From Variimorphobacter saccharofermentans (GTDB lineage: Bacteria > Bacillota > Clostridia > Lachnospirales > Lachnospiraceae), in the NCBI RefSeq assembly GCF_014174405.1, contig NZ_JACEGA010000001.1, positions 2,447,001 through 2,511,000 on the forward strand: DNA of 64,000 bases, in the 5' to 3' direction. How positions within the stretch are numbered: position 1 is the stretch's first letter; every line of letters starts with the position of its first letter. Position numbers and translations under genes: made by a program. Of the stretch, positions 28,449 through 37,608 are shown one piece after another. Below the pieces are notes generated by a model that was given only the letters and a program-made list of their open reading frames with translations, did no database searches and was not told where the DNA came from.

Positions 28449-29393
28449 TTAGTACTTAATGGTCGGATCCACAAGTGCATATATAATATCCGTTATTAAA
28501 TTCGCCAGCAACACCACCACTGCTGACATCAGACACACTCCCATAATTACTGGATAATCACGATTTATAATTGCATTCATGGTCATCAAGCCCAATCCTG
28601 GCCAGCTAAATACCTGTTCTATAATAATCGCTCCGCCGAACAACATGGGAATATGCATTCCGATTACCGTTACAATTGGTATCAATGCATTACGTAACGC
28701 ATGCTTGTTGATTACACGAAATCGCCCAATTCCCTTTGCTTTCGCAGTACGCAGATAATCCTGCTGTAGTATTTCCAGCATCGCACTTCGAACATAACGA
28801 ATATTGGTTCCTGCCAACGAGACAGCTAATACGGTAACAGGCATGATCATATGCTTAACCACATCCCACATGTTCTTCTCCATTCCCAGCGTAGACATCC
28901 CACTGGAAGGAAGCCAGCCTAACTTAATGGTAAAAACATATATGAGAATCAGAGACAGAAAGAAACCCGGAATACTGCTTCCCAGGAAGGAAAATGTCAC
29001 AACCGTATAGTCACTGATAGAATACTGTCTTACTGCACTATAAATACCTGCCGGTATAGCTATGATCATACTCACTATCAGGGATACTGACATTAATAAT
29101 AATGTTGGTCCAAGATATGAACCAATCATACTGCTTACGGACTGATAGTTCTTAATTGAATAACCCAGGTTTCCTTGGAGTATCTGTTTTAGCCAGGTAA
29201 TATACTGGATATAAATCGGCTGGTCCAATCCCAGAGCGACTTTCTTAACCTCTAATGCCTCCTGGGATATTCTTGCTCCCTGTAGCATCTCCAAAGGGCT
29301 TCCTACCATATTCATAATCAGAAAATCGATAATTGTAATACCAATCAAAACCGGTATTGCAATTAGAATTCGTTTCACGATATATCGAGTCAT
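28449..29393 (-). CDS. Peptide-type ABC importer permease (DppB-like), system 2
   Basis: 314 residues, six membrane segments; TRYIVKRILIAIPVLIGIT at the N terminus, LGLDQPIYIQY, EQVFSWPGLG and the C-terminal YALVDPTIKY are DppB features. The start at 29393 is set by GAAGGGAG 7 bp upstream; the longer frame to 29444 overlaps the preceding ATPase gene. Pairs with the DppC-like subunit. Confidence 0.92.
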   Translation of the reverse strand: MTRYIVKRILIAIPVLIGITIIDFLIMNMVGSPLEMLQGARISQEALEVKKVALGLDQPIYIQYITWLKQILQGNLGYSIKNYQSVSSMIGSYLGPTLLLMSVSLIVSMIIAIPAGIYSAVRQYSISDYTVVTFSFLGSSIPGFFLSLILIYVFTIKLGWLPSSGMSTLGMEKNMWDVVKHMIMPVTVLAVSLAGTNIRYVRSAMLEILQQDYLRTAKAKGIGRFRVINKHALRNALIPIVTVIGMHIPMLFGGAIIIEQVFSWPGLGLMTMNAIINRDYPVIMGVCLMSAVVVLLANLITDIIYALVDPTIKY

Positions 29394-29409
29394 AGGGTTA
29401 CTCCCTTCG

Positions 29410-30405
29410 TTACAATGATTTTGCCAATATCGGGCAGGCAGCAAGATGGGAACTGCCGGGGAATACTGGTTTTAATTCAGGCGCTTTCGTTCTACATTGC
29501 TCGGTGGCATAAGGACAGCGGGAAACAAACCGGCATCCGGTATATAAAACAGTGTTAGAAGGGATTTCTCCCTGCAAAATGATTCTTTGTCTGCTTCGAT
29601 CCCTTGGATCCGGTACGGGTGCAGCATTGCATAATGCCTTAGTATACGGATGCACCGGATTCTGAAACAATTCCTTTGCATCTGCTATCTCAACAATCTT
29701 GCCAAGATACATTACTGCAATACGATTACTGATATAATTCACTGCATCCAATCCATGACCAATGAATAAATAGGTTAAATTCAATTCCTTTTGTAATCCT
29801 CGAAGCAGATTTAATATTTGTGCCTGAATAGAAACATCCAGTGCGCTTACCGGTTCATCGCAAATAATCAAACGAGGATTAAGAGATAATGCTTTCGCTA
29901 TCCCGATTCTTTGCCTTTGCCCTCCGGAGAATTCGTGGGGATATCTTTCCTTACTATTCTTAGGCAAACCCACCATATCTAACAGTCGGTCCACTTCTTT
30001 ATCGACTGTCTTTCTAGTGCAGATTTTATGATAAAGAATAGGAGCAGATATAATGTCCTTAATGCGCTTTCTTGGATTTAGAGAGGAGAATGGGTCCTGA
30101 AATACCATCTGTATTTCTGTACGCATTTGCTTCATTTGATTTCCTGTAATATTGGTAATCTCCTGACCATCATAAATGATACTCCCTGCTGTGGGCTTCT
30201 CCAAGGCTACCAGCTGTCGACCGATGGTAGATTTTCCGCATCCAGATTCACCAACTAATCCAAGGGTCTCCCCTGAATATATATCAAAATCAACACCATC
30301 AACTGCATAAACCTGACCTATGGTGTGGGAGATGATGCCGTCACGAATGGGATAGTATTTTTTAAGCCCCTGTACTTCAAGTAAAGGTTTTTCATTCCTA
30401 TTCAT
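29410..30405 (-). CDS. Peptide-type ABC importer ATPase (DppF-like), system 2
   Basis: 331 residues. Walker [11 protein letters not shown]-loop VFQDPFSSLNP, signature FSGGQRQR, Walker B LIICDEPVSALD, H-loop GHGLD (His kept). C-terminal extension GCRFVSRCPYATEQC with the Opp/Dpp cysteine cluster. Overlaps the preceding ATPase gene by 8 bp. Acts with the DppD-like protein. Confidence 0.92.
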   Translation of the reverse strand: MNRNEKPLLEVQGLKKYYPIRDGIISHTIGQVYAVDGVDFDIYSGETLGLVGESGCGKSTIGRQLVALEKPTAGSIIYDGQEITNITGNQMKQMRTEIQMVFQDPFSSLNPRKRIKDIISAPILYHKICTRKTVDKEVDRLLDMVGLPKNSKERYPHEFSGGQRQRIGIAKALSLNPRLIICDEPVSALDVSIQAQILNLLRGLQKELNLTYLFIGHGLDAVNYISNRIAVMYLGKIVEIADAKELFQNPVHPYTKALCNAAPVPDPRDRSRQRIILQGEIPSNTVLYTGCRFVSRCPYATEQCRTKAPELKPVFPGSSHLAACPILAKSL

Positions 30406-31381
30406 TCCTAATCTCCTCCATCCCCCTTGACCTCCAGCAACGAGCCCAATGATTACGTCCTGCCTCTATCATTTCCTGGGCAGAGTTACATTCTGCTACT
30501 GCATAGGGACATCGATTTGAGAAACGACATCCGGTCATTTCGCCATAATGCTCCGGTACAGTACCTCTAATGGTAGCCAATTCCTGATTCTCTTCTCGGA
30601 TGCTTGGTATTGATTTTAACAATGCCTGAGTATATGGATGCTTTGGATTTTCGAACAAATCAAACACACCTGCTTCTTCCACAATCTGACCTGCGTACAT
30701 TACCTGTACACGATCTGCCATCTCCGCCACTAACCCCATATCATGGGTAATTAGAATAATCGACATCTTCAACTCATTCTTCAGCTGCTTTAACAGCTGC
30801 ATGATCTGAGCCTGTATGGTTACATCCAGTGCAGTAGTCGGTTCGTCAGCGATTAACAGCTTCGGATTACAAGCAAGGGCCATCGCAATGATGACCCTCT
30901 GTCTCATCCCCCCGGATAAGGTGTGAGGATATTTACTCATGATGGAAGCAGGCTCTGGTAAGCCCACCTTTGCCAAAAGACTAATTGCTCGTTCTTTTGC
31001 TGCTTTCTTATCAAGATTCATATGAGCACGCATAGTCTCTATGAGCTGCGAACCGATGGTAAACACCGGATTTAGGCTGGTCATGGCATCCTGAAAAATC
31101 ATGGATAAAGAATTACCACGAATTTGATCCATCTCTTTTTCTGTCTTGTTAATCAGGTCTTCACCATCAAAGGTAATTCGCCCGCCGGTTATTCTTCCTG
31201 TTTTCCCCAGAAGTCCTATAACGGACAACAGTGTAACGCTTTTACCGGATCCAGATTCTCCTACTATGCAAAGGATTTCTCCCGGATTGACAGCCAGACT
31301 TACCTTGTCAATGCATTTAAATTCTATCCTATCACCGATAAAAGCCACTTCAAGCTCCTCGACCTTTAATAAAGGAGTCAT
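30398..31381 (-). CDS. Peptide-type ABC importer ATPase (DppD-like), system 2
   Basis: 327 residues from the ATG at 31381, which overlaps the binding-protein stop (TAATG); an ATG at 31399 is also in frame. Walker [10 protein letters not shown], signature LSGGMRQR, Walker [14 protein letters not shown]-loop LITHD and the C-terminal [15 protein letters not shown]. Typical DppD size and composition. Confidence 0.9.
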   Translation of the reverse strand: MTPLLKVEELEVAFIGDRIEFKCIDKVSLAVNPGEILCIVGESGSGKSVTLLSVIGLLGKTGRITGGRITFDGEDLINKTEKEMDQIRGNSLSMIFQDAMTSLNPVFTIGSQLIETMRAHMNLDKKAAKERAISLLAKVGLPEPASIMSKYPHTLSGGMRQRVIIAMALACNPKLLIADEPTTALDVTIQAQIMQLLKQLKNELKMSIILITHDMGLVAEMADRVQVMYAGQIVEEAGVFDLFENPKHPYTQALLKSIPSIREENQELATIRGTVPEHYGEMTGCRFSNRCPYAVAECNSAQEMIEAGRNHWARCWRSRGMEEIRNE

Positions 31382-33027
31382 TATTCTGTCACATCCCATT
31401 CATGAACATTGATAAAGGATCCGTATACATCAGGTGTTGCATTAACTAAGCGCTTGTTTGCAGCACCTATGGCACTGATGACATAGGCTGAAAGCATCGG
31501 TACCTCCTGTTGCGCAATCGTATCAATGGTCAGGTATTTATCTTTAATTTCATTTACATCGCTGGTTAGCTGTGTTTCAGCCAATGCCTGAGATACTGTA
31601 TCATTGACATATCCTGTCCATCCATCCGTAGATAATAACCAGTTAATATCCGGGTACGGATCCACAGGAGCGTAGGTATACTGAACTGCCAGAAGATCAA
31701 AGTCTTTACTGCCGGCTTTTGTCATCAGGGTTGATAAATCAACCGTAGTTACCTGTATCTTGATGCCGACTTCTAATAGCTTTGCTGCAATATAATCTGC
31801 AGCCTGAGTAAAGGTAGTATCTCCACTATTGACATAGAAGTTTAATGTCCTGGATGAATCCCAACCATCTGCTTCTGCTTGCTGTACTAATTCCTTTGCT
31901 TTTTCAGGATCATAACTAATCGGTGTTAATTCGGAAGCATAAAATGGGCTGGCACTGGATAAAAATCCATCTACAATCTCACCCTTCCCATTTAAAAAGC
32001 CAGTAAGAAGTGATTGACGATCAATTCCATATAATATAGCCTGTCGAATACGTACATCGGATACGCTATTGGTATTAAAGAATACGGACTGATTAGTTAC
32101 TGGTGCACCATAATTTACTGTGATATTGGTAAGTGCTTCAATATTGGCATAATCCTCTTGAAGAACATTTCCTGTTGTCTGCTGTATAAAATCGATTTCT
32201 CCGGATTGCAGACTAGTGAGCAGCTGTGCGGAGGTTACAATCTTAATATTCAGCTTATCTATCTTGGGCTGACCTTTAAAATATTTATCATTCGCCTCAT
32301 ACGATACAAAATGCTGTAAGTCATATGCGGTAATACGATATGGTCCGCTAACCACAGTGGGTGCACTGAACCATTCATAAGAAGCCAGCTGATCCTCGGG
32401 AACATCCTTTAAAATATGCTTTGGTAGTGTTAATATATATCTTCCGTAGGTATTCTGAAAAGTGGTTAATGCCATTGGATACTTTGTAGTAAACTCAACT
32501 GTCTTATTGTCGATCACCTTTACACCAGGAATCTCAGTTGCTCCCTCTTCCACAAATCCATCATCGCCAATACCTTCAAAAGCATAGAGTGCCATACTTG
32601 CATTGGCTAACTTGGGGCTCGCCAGTCGTAAAACGGTAAATGCCACATCCTCAGCGGTTACAGGCTGACCATCAGACCAGTTTGCCTTCTCATCAATTGT
32701 CACTTTAAAATGAATATTGTCCTCTGTTGTAATGGAAGATGCCAGCATTCCTTCAAATTCCAGATTACGATTCAATTCCACCAAAGGTAAAAACTCTAAT
32801 GCCATTGCATATTTTAATATTTCGGTTGCATCCATTAATAATGGGTTAATGCTGCTTAAAGAATCCGTCACTCCTATATTAACCATCTTTTCGCCTGTTT
32901 GGGTTGTATTCTTAGTCTCTTTGTTACTTTCATTTGTTGTACTTTCTTTACCGCATGCGGTAAGCGACACTGTTATAATCAGTGTAAGAAAAACTGCGAT
33001 CCACTTATTCCATTTACTATGCTTCAT
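31381..33027 (-). CDS. Peptide-type solute-binding lipoprotein (family 5), system 2
   Basis: 548 residues. Signal peptide with lipobox SLTAC, a Ser/Thr/Asn linker, then the family 5 fold with NWSDGQPVTAEDVAFT. The start at 33027 has AAGGAGG 9 bp upstream; an ATG abutting the ribosome site was rejected. First gene of the operon, ligand unknown (peptide, metal chelate or oligosaccharide). Gene order with the binding protein first suggests high expression. Confidence 0.88.
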   Translation of the reverse strand: MKHSKWNKWIAVFLTLIITVSLTACGKESTTNESNKETKNTTQTGEKMVNIGVTDSLSSINPLLMDATEILKYAMALEFLPLVELNRNLEFEGMLASSITTEDNIHFKVTIDEKANWSDGQPVTAEDVAFTVLRLASPKLANASMALYAFEGIGDDGFVEEGATEIPGVKVIDNKTVEFTTKYPMALTTFQNTYGRYILTLPKHILKDVPEDQLASYEWFSAPTVVSGPYRITAYDLQHFVSYEANDKYFKGQPKIDKLNIKIVTSAQLLTSLQSGEIDFIQQTTGNVLQEDYANIEALTNITVNYGAPVTNQSVFFNTNSVSDVRIRQAILYGIDRQSLLTGFLNGKGEIVDGFLSSASPFYASELTPISYDPEKAKELVQQAEADGWDSSRTLNFYVNSGDTTFTQAADYIAAKLLEVGIKIQVTTVDLSTLMTKAGSKDFDLLAVQYTYAPVDPYPDINWLLSTDGWTGYVNDTVSQALAETQLTSDVNEIKDKYLTIDTIAQQEVPMLSAYVISAIGAANKRLVNATPDVYGSFINVHEWDVTE

Positions 33028-33144
33028 ATTCTTCATCCTCCTTTTATGATGCCTCTCATCCTGCATATTATTATCAAGTTTAATTCAGAAGCTATAATTT
33101 CATACAATTCATATCATGTTAGTATAAATTAATAACTTTAGATT

Positions 33145-33173
33145 ATATTATTCCTTACAGTATTTTTTGTCAA
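33145..33173 (-). promoter_or_regulatory. Promoter of ABC system 2
   Basis: On the minus strand TTGACA (33168-33173), 17 bp, TAATAT (33145-33150), about 118 bp before the binding-protein start. Confidence 0.6.
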
Positions 33174-33276
33174 CCTATTTATCTCAGAGATATTATCATC
33201 TTCCATATATGAATACCTAATATTTATTCATAATAACACAAAGTGTGATAATCAACAATGTACCATCTTATATTTT

Positions 33277-36027
33277 CTATGATGAAATATGCAGGCTGTC
33301 TCCATCCTCATCTACATGATTCTGAAGTAACTCTCCATTCATATGATTGCCCAGATAATTACGTCCCGGAACTTGTTTCGCTAAGTATTCACTGCGGATT
33401 TGCTCATTTACTCTTGCTATTTCCACCTTAAGTTCCTGTGCAGAGAGCCTGAGCGCTCCCTGTCCCATAATAATAATCTGCTCCACATAATCAGAGGTTG
33501 CAACAGTAATATGATGCCTTCGTCCGATCTCATGTGTTACCTTTTCGATATACATATCCGCTGTCTCTGCTTCCTTCGTATATACTACATGGATGCCATG
33601 GTAATTAGTGACTGAACCAACTCCACCCTTTACCTTATAGGCGTCAAACACTAAAATAAGTATACACTTTTTAAATCCCTGGTAATTGCATAGAATATCC
33701 ATTAGCTTGTATCTCGCCGCATCCATATTCTCTTTTGCCAATTCATTAAGCTCATCCCAGGCAAAAATTATATTATATCCGTCTACCAGTAAATATTCTT
33801 TGGTAAGTGCAGAAGTCTTAAACTGTTCCCCTTGCTTTCGTTCTACATACGTAGACTTTTTCTCATATCCCAGGCTATTCTGAGAAGGATAGGTTTTATT
33901 CTTAATCGGGCCAAAGGTACGGGTAAATATTTCCTCCAACTCTTTGTCCTCTTGTAAGGAGCCTCCTATGAGCGGAGCACGTCTCACATGTACGGCTTCC
34001 TTCTCCTGTTCAGCTTTAGTCTGTAACTCTTGCTGTTTTTCTAATCGAAGGTCTAATCCACTCTCTATATGCTGATAGCGTTCGACCTCATTCCATGGCA
34101 CCACAAATCCAGCACCGTGAGCGCAAAAAACAGAACCGGTGGGATTCTCTAAATCTCTCTCACTATCATATCCGATTGCTGCTACCACTTCATCCTGATT
34201 GTGACAGGCCTCATATCCTTTCAACGTACAGAATAATTTACCCCTTCCACGTGTATAAGAAGCAACCTCCATCTGATATCCACGCATGGTTGCCACTGGA
34301 GCTTTCCCCACGAGTACAGACCATTCTCCTTCCGTTTCCGGAGTCTGAAAGCTACCATACATTCGGCTGATATCGGACATTGCTCTTCCTACTAAATCCG
34401 AAGGGATTTCCAATCGAAAGCTGTAATAAGGTTCTAAAAGAATACAGTTGGCCTTCTTTAAGCCCTGACGTACTGCCCGATAAGTCGCCTGCCTAAAGTC
34501 TCCACCCTCTGTATGCTTTAGGTGTGCTCGTCCTGCGATCAAAGTAATCCTCATATCCGTTATCGGCGAACCGGTTAACACTCCAATATGTTCCTTTTCC
34601 GCCAAATGGGTTAAAATCAACCTTTGCCAGTTACGATCCAATTCATCTTCGCTACAGCTGGAGTAAAACTGTAATCCGCTGCCGGGATCCCCAGGCTCCA
34701 TAAGCAGATGTACCTCGGCATAATGCCGTAACGGTTCAAAATGGCCCACTCCCTCCACCGGATCTAGAATTGCTTCTTTATAAAGAATATTACCCTCTCC
34801 AAATTCTACAGCCACTCCAAACCGTTCCATAATGAGGCTCTTCAATATTTCAATCTGAATTTCTCCCATTAGCTGAACATGAATTTCTTTTAAATGTTCT
34901 GACCATACAATATGAAGCTGCGGATCCTCTTCCTCCAATAAACGTAATTTTGAAAGCATTACATGGGCATCACAATCCGATGGTAAGAGTACCTGATAAT
35001 TGAGAACCGGTTCCAGAATTGGCATATCGGATACTGTTTCTATCCCCAGACCTTCTCCTGGATAGGTCTTTGATAAACCTGTAACAGCACAGATCGTTCC
35101 GGCTACAGCTTCTTCAACCGCTTCATATTTCACTCCGGAATATATACGAATCTGATCAACCTTTTCTTCCCAATCTTCCGCTTTCTCACGGCTATCAAAA
35201 TGCTTATTAGAATACTGCTCCTTACGATTTGTAAGAACCATTTTTACCTTTAAGCAGCCTCCTGTTATCTTCATATGGGTGATTCGATTCCCCTGCTCAT
35301 CCCTTGTTATTTTATAAATTTTTGCACCAAAGAAATCCGGATATTGAACACTTTTCGTGAATTGCTCTATTCCCTCCAAAAATTCATCAATGCCCTGTAG
35401 CTTCAGTGCGGAACCAAAATAGCAGGGAAATGCCTTTCTTGATACGATCAATTCCGCTGCATCTTCCTTCTCTACTCTTCCAGTATCCATGTATTTATCC
35501 AGTAATGCTTCATCGCACATTGCCAGGTTTTCCATCCACAGTTCCTTGTTCTGATCTGCACTAAAATCCACACAACCATCATGTAGACGTTTTCTTAATT
35601 CCTTCATTAATTCCGTACGATCCGTACCATCCATGTCCATCTTATTGACAAACACGAATGTAGGTATTCTATACACGGAAAGCAATCTCCACAAGGTTTC
35701 TGTATGTCCTTGTATACCATCACTACCACTGATAATCAATATGGCATAATCCAATACCTGTAAGGTTCTCTCCATCTCTGCGGAAAAATCCGCATGGCCC
35801 GGTGTATCTAATAATGTAACTTCCATATCATGAAAGGAAAATACTGCCTGTTTCGAAAAAATTGTAATTCCTCTGGCACGCTCAAGCTCATACGTATCGA
35901 GAAATGCATCCTTATGATCCACTCTGCCAAGCTTTCTGATGCTTCCAGTCCGGTATAATATACTTTCTGCCAAAGTCGTTTTCCCTGCATCCACATGGGC
36001 TAATATGCCAATCGTCAGCCTTTTCAT
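33277..36027 (-). CDS. TetM/EF-G-like ribosomal GTPase fused to a NYN (YacP/Rae1-type) domain
   Basis: 916 residues. The GTPase part has G1 AHVDAGKT (10-17), G2 RGITIF (about 52-57), G3 DTPGH (74-78) and G4 NKMD (128-131), followed by EF-G-like domains II-V to about residue 670, including RGRG and SYTRG near 600. This matches ribosomal protection proteins of the TetM/TetO type. The C-terminal 170 residues (from about 747) are a NYN/PIN-like nuclease domain: VDGYN (Asp 749), VFDA (Asp 795), TADMYIE (Asp 824) and SDY (Asp 846) are the expected acidic residues of YacP/Rae1. Rae1 of Bacillus cleaves mRNA in the ribosomal A site, so the fusion suggests GTPase-delivered A-site mRNA cleavage or rescue (inference). 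Tetracycline resistance cannot be assumed. Confidence 0.85.
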   Translation of the reverse strand: MKRLTIGILAHVDAGKTTLAESILYRTGSIRKLGRVDHKDAFLDTYELERARGITIFSKQAVFSFHDMEVTLLDTPGHADFSAEMERTLQVLDYAILIISGSDGIQGHTETLWRLLSVYRIPTFVFVNKMDMDGTDRTELMKELRKRLHDGCVDFSADQNKELWMENLAMCDEALLDKYMDTGRVEKEDAAELIVSRKAFPCYFGSALKLQGIDEFLEGIEQFTKSVQYPDFFGAKIYKITRDEQGNRITHMKITGGCLKVKMVLTNRKEQYSNKHFDSREKAEDWEEKVDQIRIYSGVKYEAVEEAVAGTICAVTGLSKTYPGEGLGIETVSDMPILEPVLNYQVLLPSDCDAHVMLSKLRLLEEEDPQLHIVWSEHLKEIHVQLMGEIQIEILKSLIMERFGVAVEFGEGNILYKEAILDPVEGVGHFEPLRHYAEVHLLMEPGDPGSGLQFYSSCSEDELDRNWQRLILTHLAEKEHIGVLTGSPITDMRITLIAGRAHLKHTEGGDFRQATYRAVRQGLKKANCILLEPYYSFRLEIPSDLVGRAMSDISRMYGSFQTPETEGEWSVLVGKAPVATMRGYQMEVASYTRGRGKLFCTLKGYEACHNQDEVVAAIGYDSERDLENPTGSVFCAHGAGFVVPWNEVERYQHIESGLDLRLEKQQELQTKAEQEKEAVHVRRAPLIGGSLQEDKELEEIFTRTFGPIKNKTYPSQNSLGYEKKSTYVERKQGEQFKTSALTKEYLLVDGYNIIFAWDELNELAKENMDAARYKLMDILCNYQGFKKCILILVFDAYKVKGGVGSVTNYHGIHVVYTKEAETADMYIEKVTHEIGRRHHITVATSDYVEQIIIMGQGALRLSAQELKVEIARVNEQIRSEYLAKQVPGRNYLGNHMNGELLQNHVDEDGDSLHISS

Positions 36028-36084
36028 TATCCATCTCCATCTATAATAATCAATTCGTAATACTCATTGAGTTCTATCTATCAT

Positions 36085-36138
36085 TCACATTAAAGCACGG
36101 ATATTTTCATAATCTGTCGAACATCCTGAAATAATCAT
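36085..36138 (-). CDS. Possible 17-residue leader peptide upstream of the GTPase-nuclease gene
   Basis: ATG at 36136-36138 and TGA at 36085-36087 encode MIISGCSTDYENIRALM, with AAAGGAG 11 bp before the ATG. It lies in the leader of a TetM-like gene; tetM itself is known for leader-peptide attenuation. No strong terminator stem was found between it and the gene, so a regulatory role is speculative. Confidence 0.3.
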   Translation of the reverse strand: MIISGCSTDYENIRALM

Positions 36139-36241
36139 AAGGTATTAGTCTCCTTTACGCAAGACTCTCTTAATAAATAACGATTACTATTATATACCAG
36201 TAATATAATCTGTACTTATGTCAAGCATAAATAGTATCACT

Positions 36242-36270
36242 TTTACTAGTGTCCTATTTTATGTTAAAAT
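36242..36270 (+). promoter_or_regulatory. Promoter of the CofE-like gene
   Basis: TTTACT (36242-36247), 17 bp, TAAAAT (36265-36270), 44 bp before the start codon. Confidence 0.55.
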
Positions 36271-36314
36271 AAAGTGCAAAATGAGGTTTTATCAATTGAA
36301 TAAGGAGACTGTAT

Positions 36315-37505
36315 ATGGAAAGATTAATAGGTACTGTATCAAGGGGGGTACGTGCCCCTATTATTCGACAAGGCGATGATATTGCTGAAATCGTTGTAGA
36401 GAGTGTTCTAAACGCTGCGAAAAGTGAAAATTTTGAATTACGCGACCAGGATGTTATTGCTACTACGGAAGCAGTTGTTGCTCGTGCACAAGGGAATTAT
36501 GCAACTGTTGATCAGATTGCAACTGATATTAAGAATAAATTTGGCAACGAAACCATCGGTGTGATTTTCCCTATCCTAAGCCGTAATCGCTTTTCCATCT
36601 GTCTTAAGGGTATCGCAAGAGGTGCTAAAAAGATCGTTCTTATGCTCAGTTATCCATCCGATGAAGTAGGGAATCATTTGATTGATCTCGACAGCTTGGA
36701 TGAGAAGGGTATCAATCCCTGGACAGACATATTGACAGAAGCACGTTATCGTGAATTATTTGGTTATCGTAAACATACCTTCACCGGTGTAGATTACATT
36801 GAATACTACAAGGAATTAATTCAAGGAGAAGGCTGTGAGGTAGAAGTGATATTGGCCAATGACTGTCGAGCCATTCTTTCCTATACCAAAAGTGTACTTA
36901 ATTGCGATATCCATACCCGTGTCAGAACAAAGCGTTTACTTGGTGCTGCCGGTGCCAGTTTAGTATATGGTCTTGACGATATTCTAACCGCATCCGTTGA
37001 TGGCAGTGGCTATAATGAAAATTACGGTTTACTCGGAAGCAATAAAGCAACCGAAGAATCTGTAAAGCTCTTCCCACGTGATTGCATGCCTGTTGTAGAA
37101 AAAATTCAAAAAAGCATTCTCGAAAAGACAGGAAAGCATGTTGAAGTAATGATTTACGGAGATGGTGCTTTTAAAGATCCAGTAGGTAAAATTTGGGAAT
37201 TAGCGGATCCGGTTGTTTCTCCTGCTTATACCGCTGGTCTGGAAGGTCAGCCAAATGAAGTGAAACTAAAGTATCTTGCTGATAATGATTTCGCTAATCT
37301 ATCCGGCCAGGAATTAAAGGATGCTATTTCCGATTACATTCGTAACAAGGACAGCGATCTTGTAGGAAATATGGTTTCTCAGGGAACGACTCCTCGTCGC
37401 TTAACTGATTTAATTGGCTCCCTCTGCGATCTTACATCAGGAAGCGGAGACAAGGGTACACCAATCGTATTGGTTCAAGGTTATTTTGATAACTACACAA
37501 AATAA
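36315..37505 (+). CDS. Coenzyme F420-0:L-glutamate ligase-like protein (CofE family)
   Basis: 396 residues, cytoplasmic. The N-terminal region (TVSRGVRAPIIRQGDD, DQDVIATTEAVVARAQGNY) and the middle (DPVGKIWELADPVVSP, GLEGQPNEVKLK) match the CofE/F420-ligase fold. CofE adds glutamate to F420-0 with GTP. Typical CofE has about 250 residues, so this belongs to a longer subfamily found in Firmicutes. No other F420 gene (cofC, cofD, cofG, cofH) lies in the window, so it may ligate glutamate or another amino acid to a different substrate. AAGGAGAC ribosome site; monocistronic. Confidence 0.75.
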   Translation: MERLIGTVSRGVRAPIIRQGDDIAEIVVESVLNAAKSENFELRDQDVIATTEAVVARAQGNYATVDQIATDIKNKFGNETIGVIFPILSRNRFSICLKGIARGAKKIVLMLSYPSDEVGNHLIDLDSLDEKGINPWTDILTEARYRELFGYRKHTFTGVDYIEYYKELIQGEGCEVEVILANDCRAILSYTKSVLNCDIHTRVRTKRLLGAAGASLVYGLDDILTASVDGSGYNENYGLLGSNKATEESVKLFPRDCMPVVEKIQKSILEKTGKHVEVMIYGDGAFKDPVGKIWELADPVVSPAYTAGLEGQPNEVKLKYLADNDFANLSGQELKDAISDYIRNKDSDLVGNMVSQGTTPRRLTDLIGSLCDLTSGSGDKGTPIVLVQGYFDNYTK

Positions 37506-37528
37506 GTTTCTTCCTAAATTTATATAGA

Positions 37529-37607
37529 AGGCTGTTATATGTACTTAGAAGGGATTATGACTTACTTCAATCTGTATGTGAGGTAAGCTATAATCCCTTC
37601 TTCATAT
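37529..37607. repeat. Structured intergenic repeat, short form (copy 3)
   Basis: AAGGGATTATGACTTAC (37549-37565) pairs with GTAAGCTATAATCCCTT (37583-37599). The left flank GGCTGTTATATGTA keeps the outer-arm sequence of other copies, but the right outer arm is missing where the LRR-protein gene ends (37609). Between convergent genes; may terminate both. Confidence 0.6.
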
Positions 37608-37608
37608 T

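Noticed and set aside
33277..36027. Calling the GTPase a tetracycline-resistance determinant
   Set aside because: It is TetM-like in fold, but many clostridial chromosomes have such translation-factor homologues; the NYN fusion points elsewhere and no resistance-specific evidence is visible.
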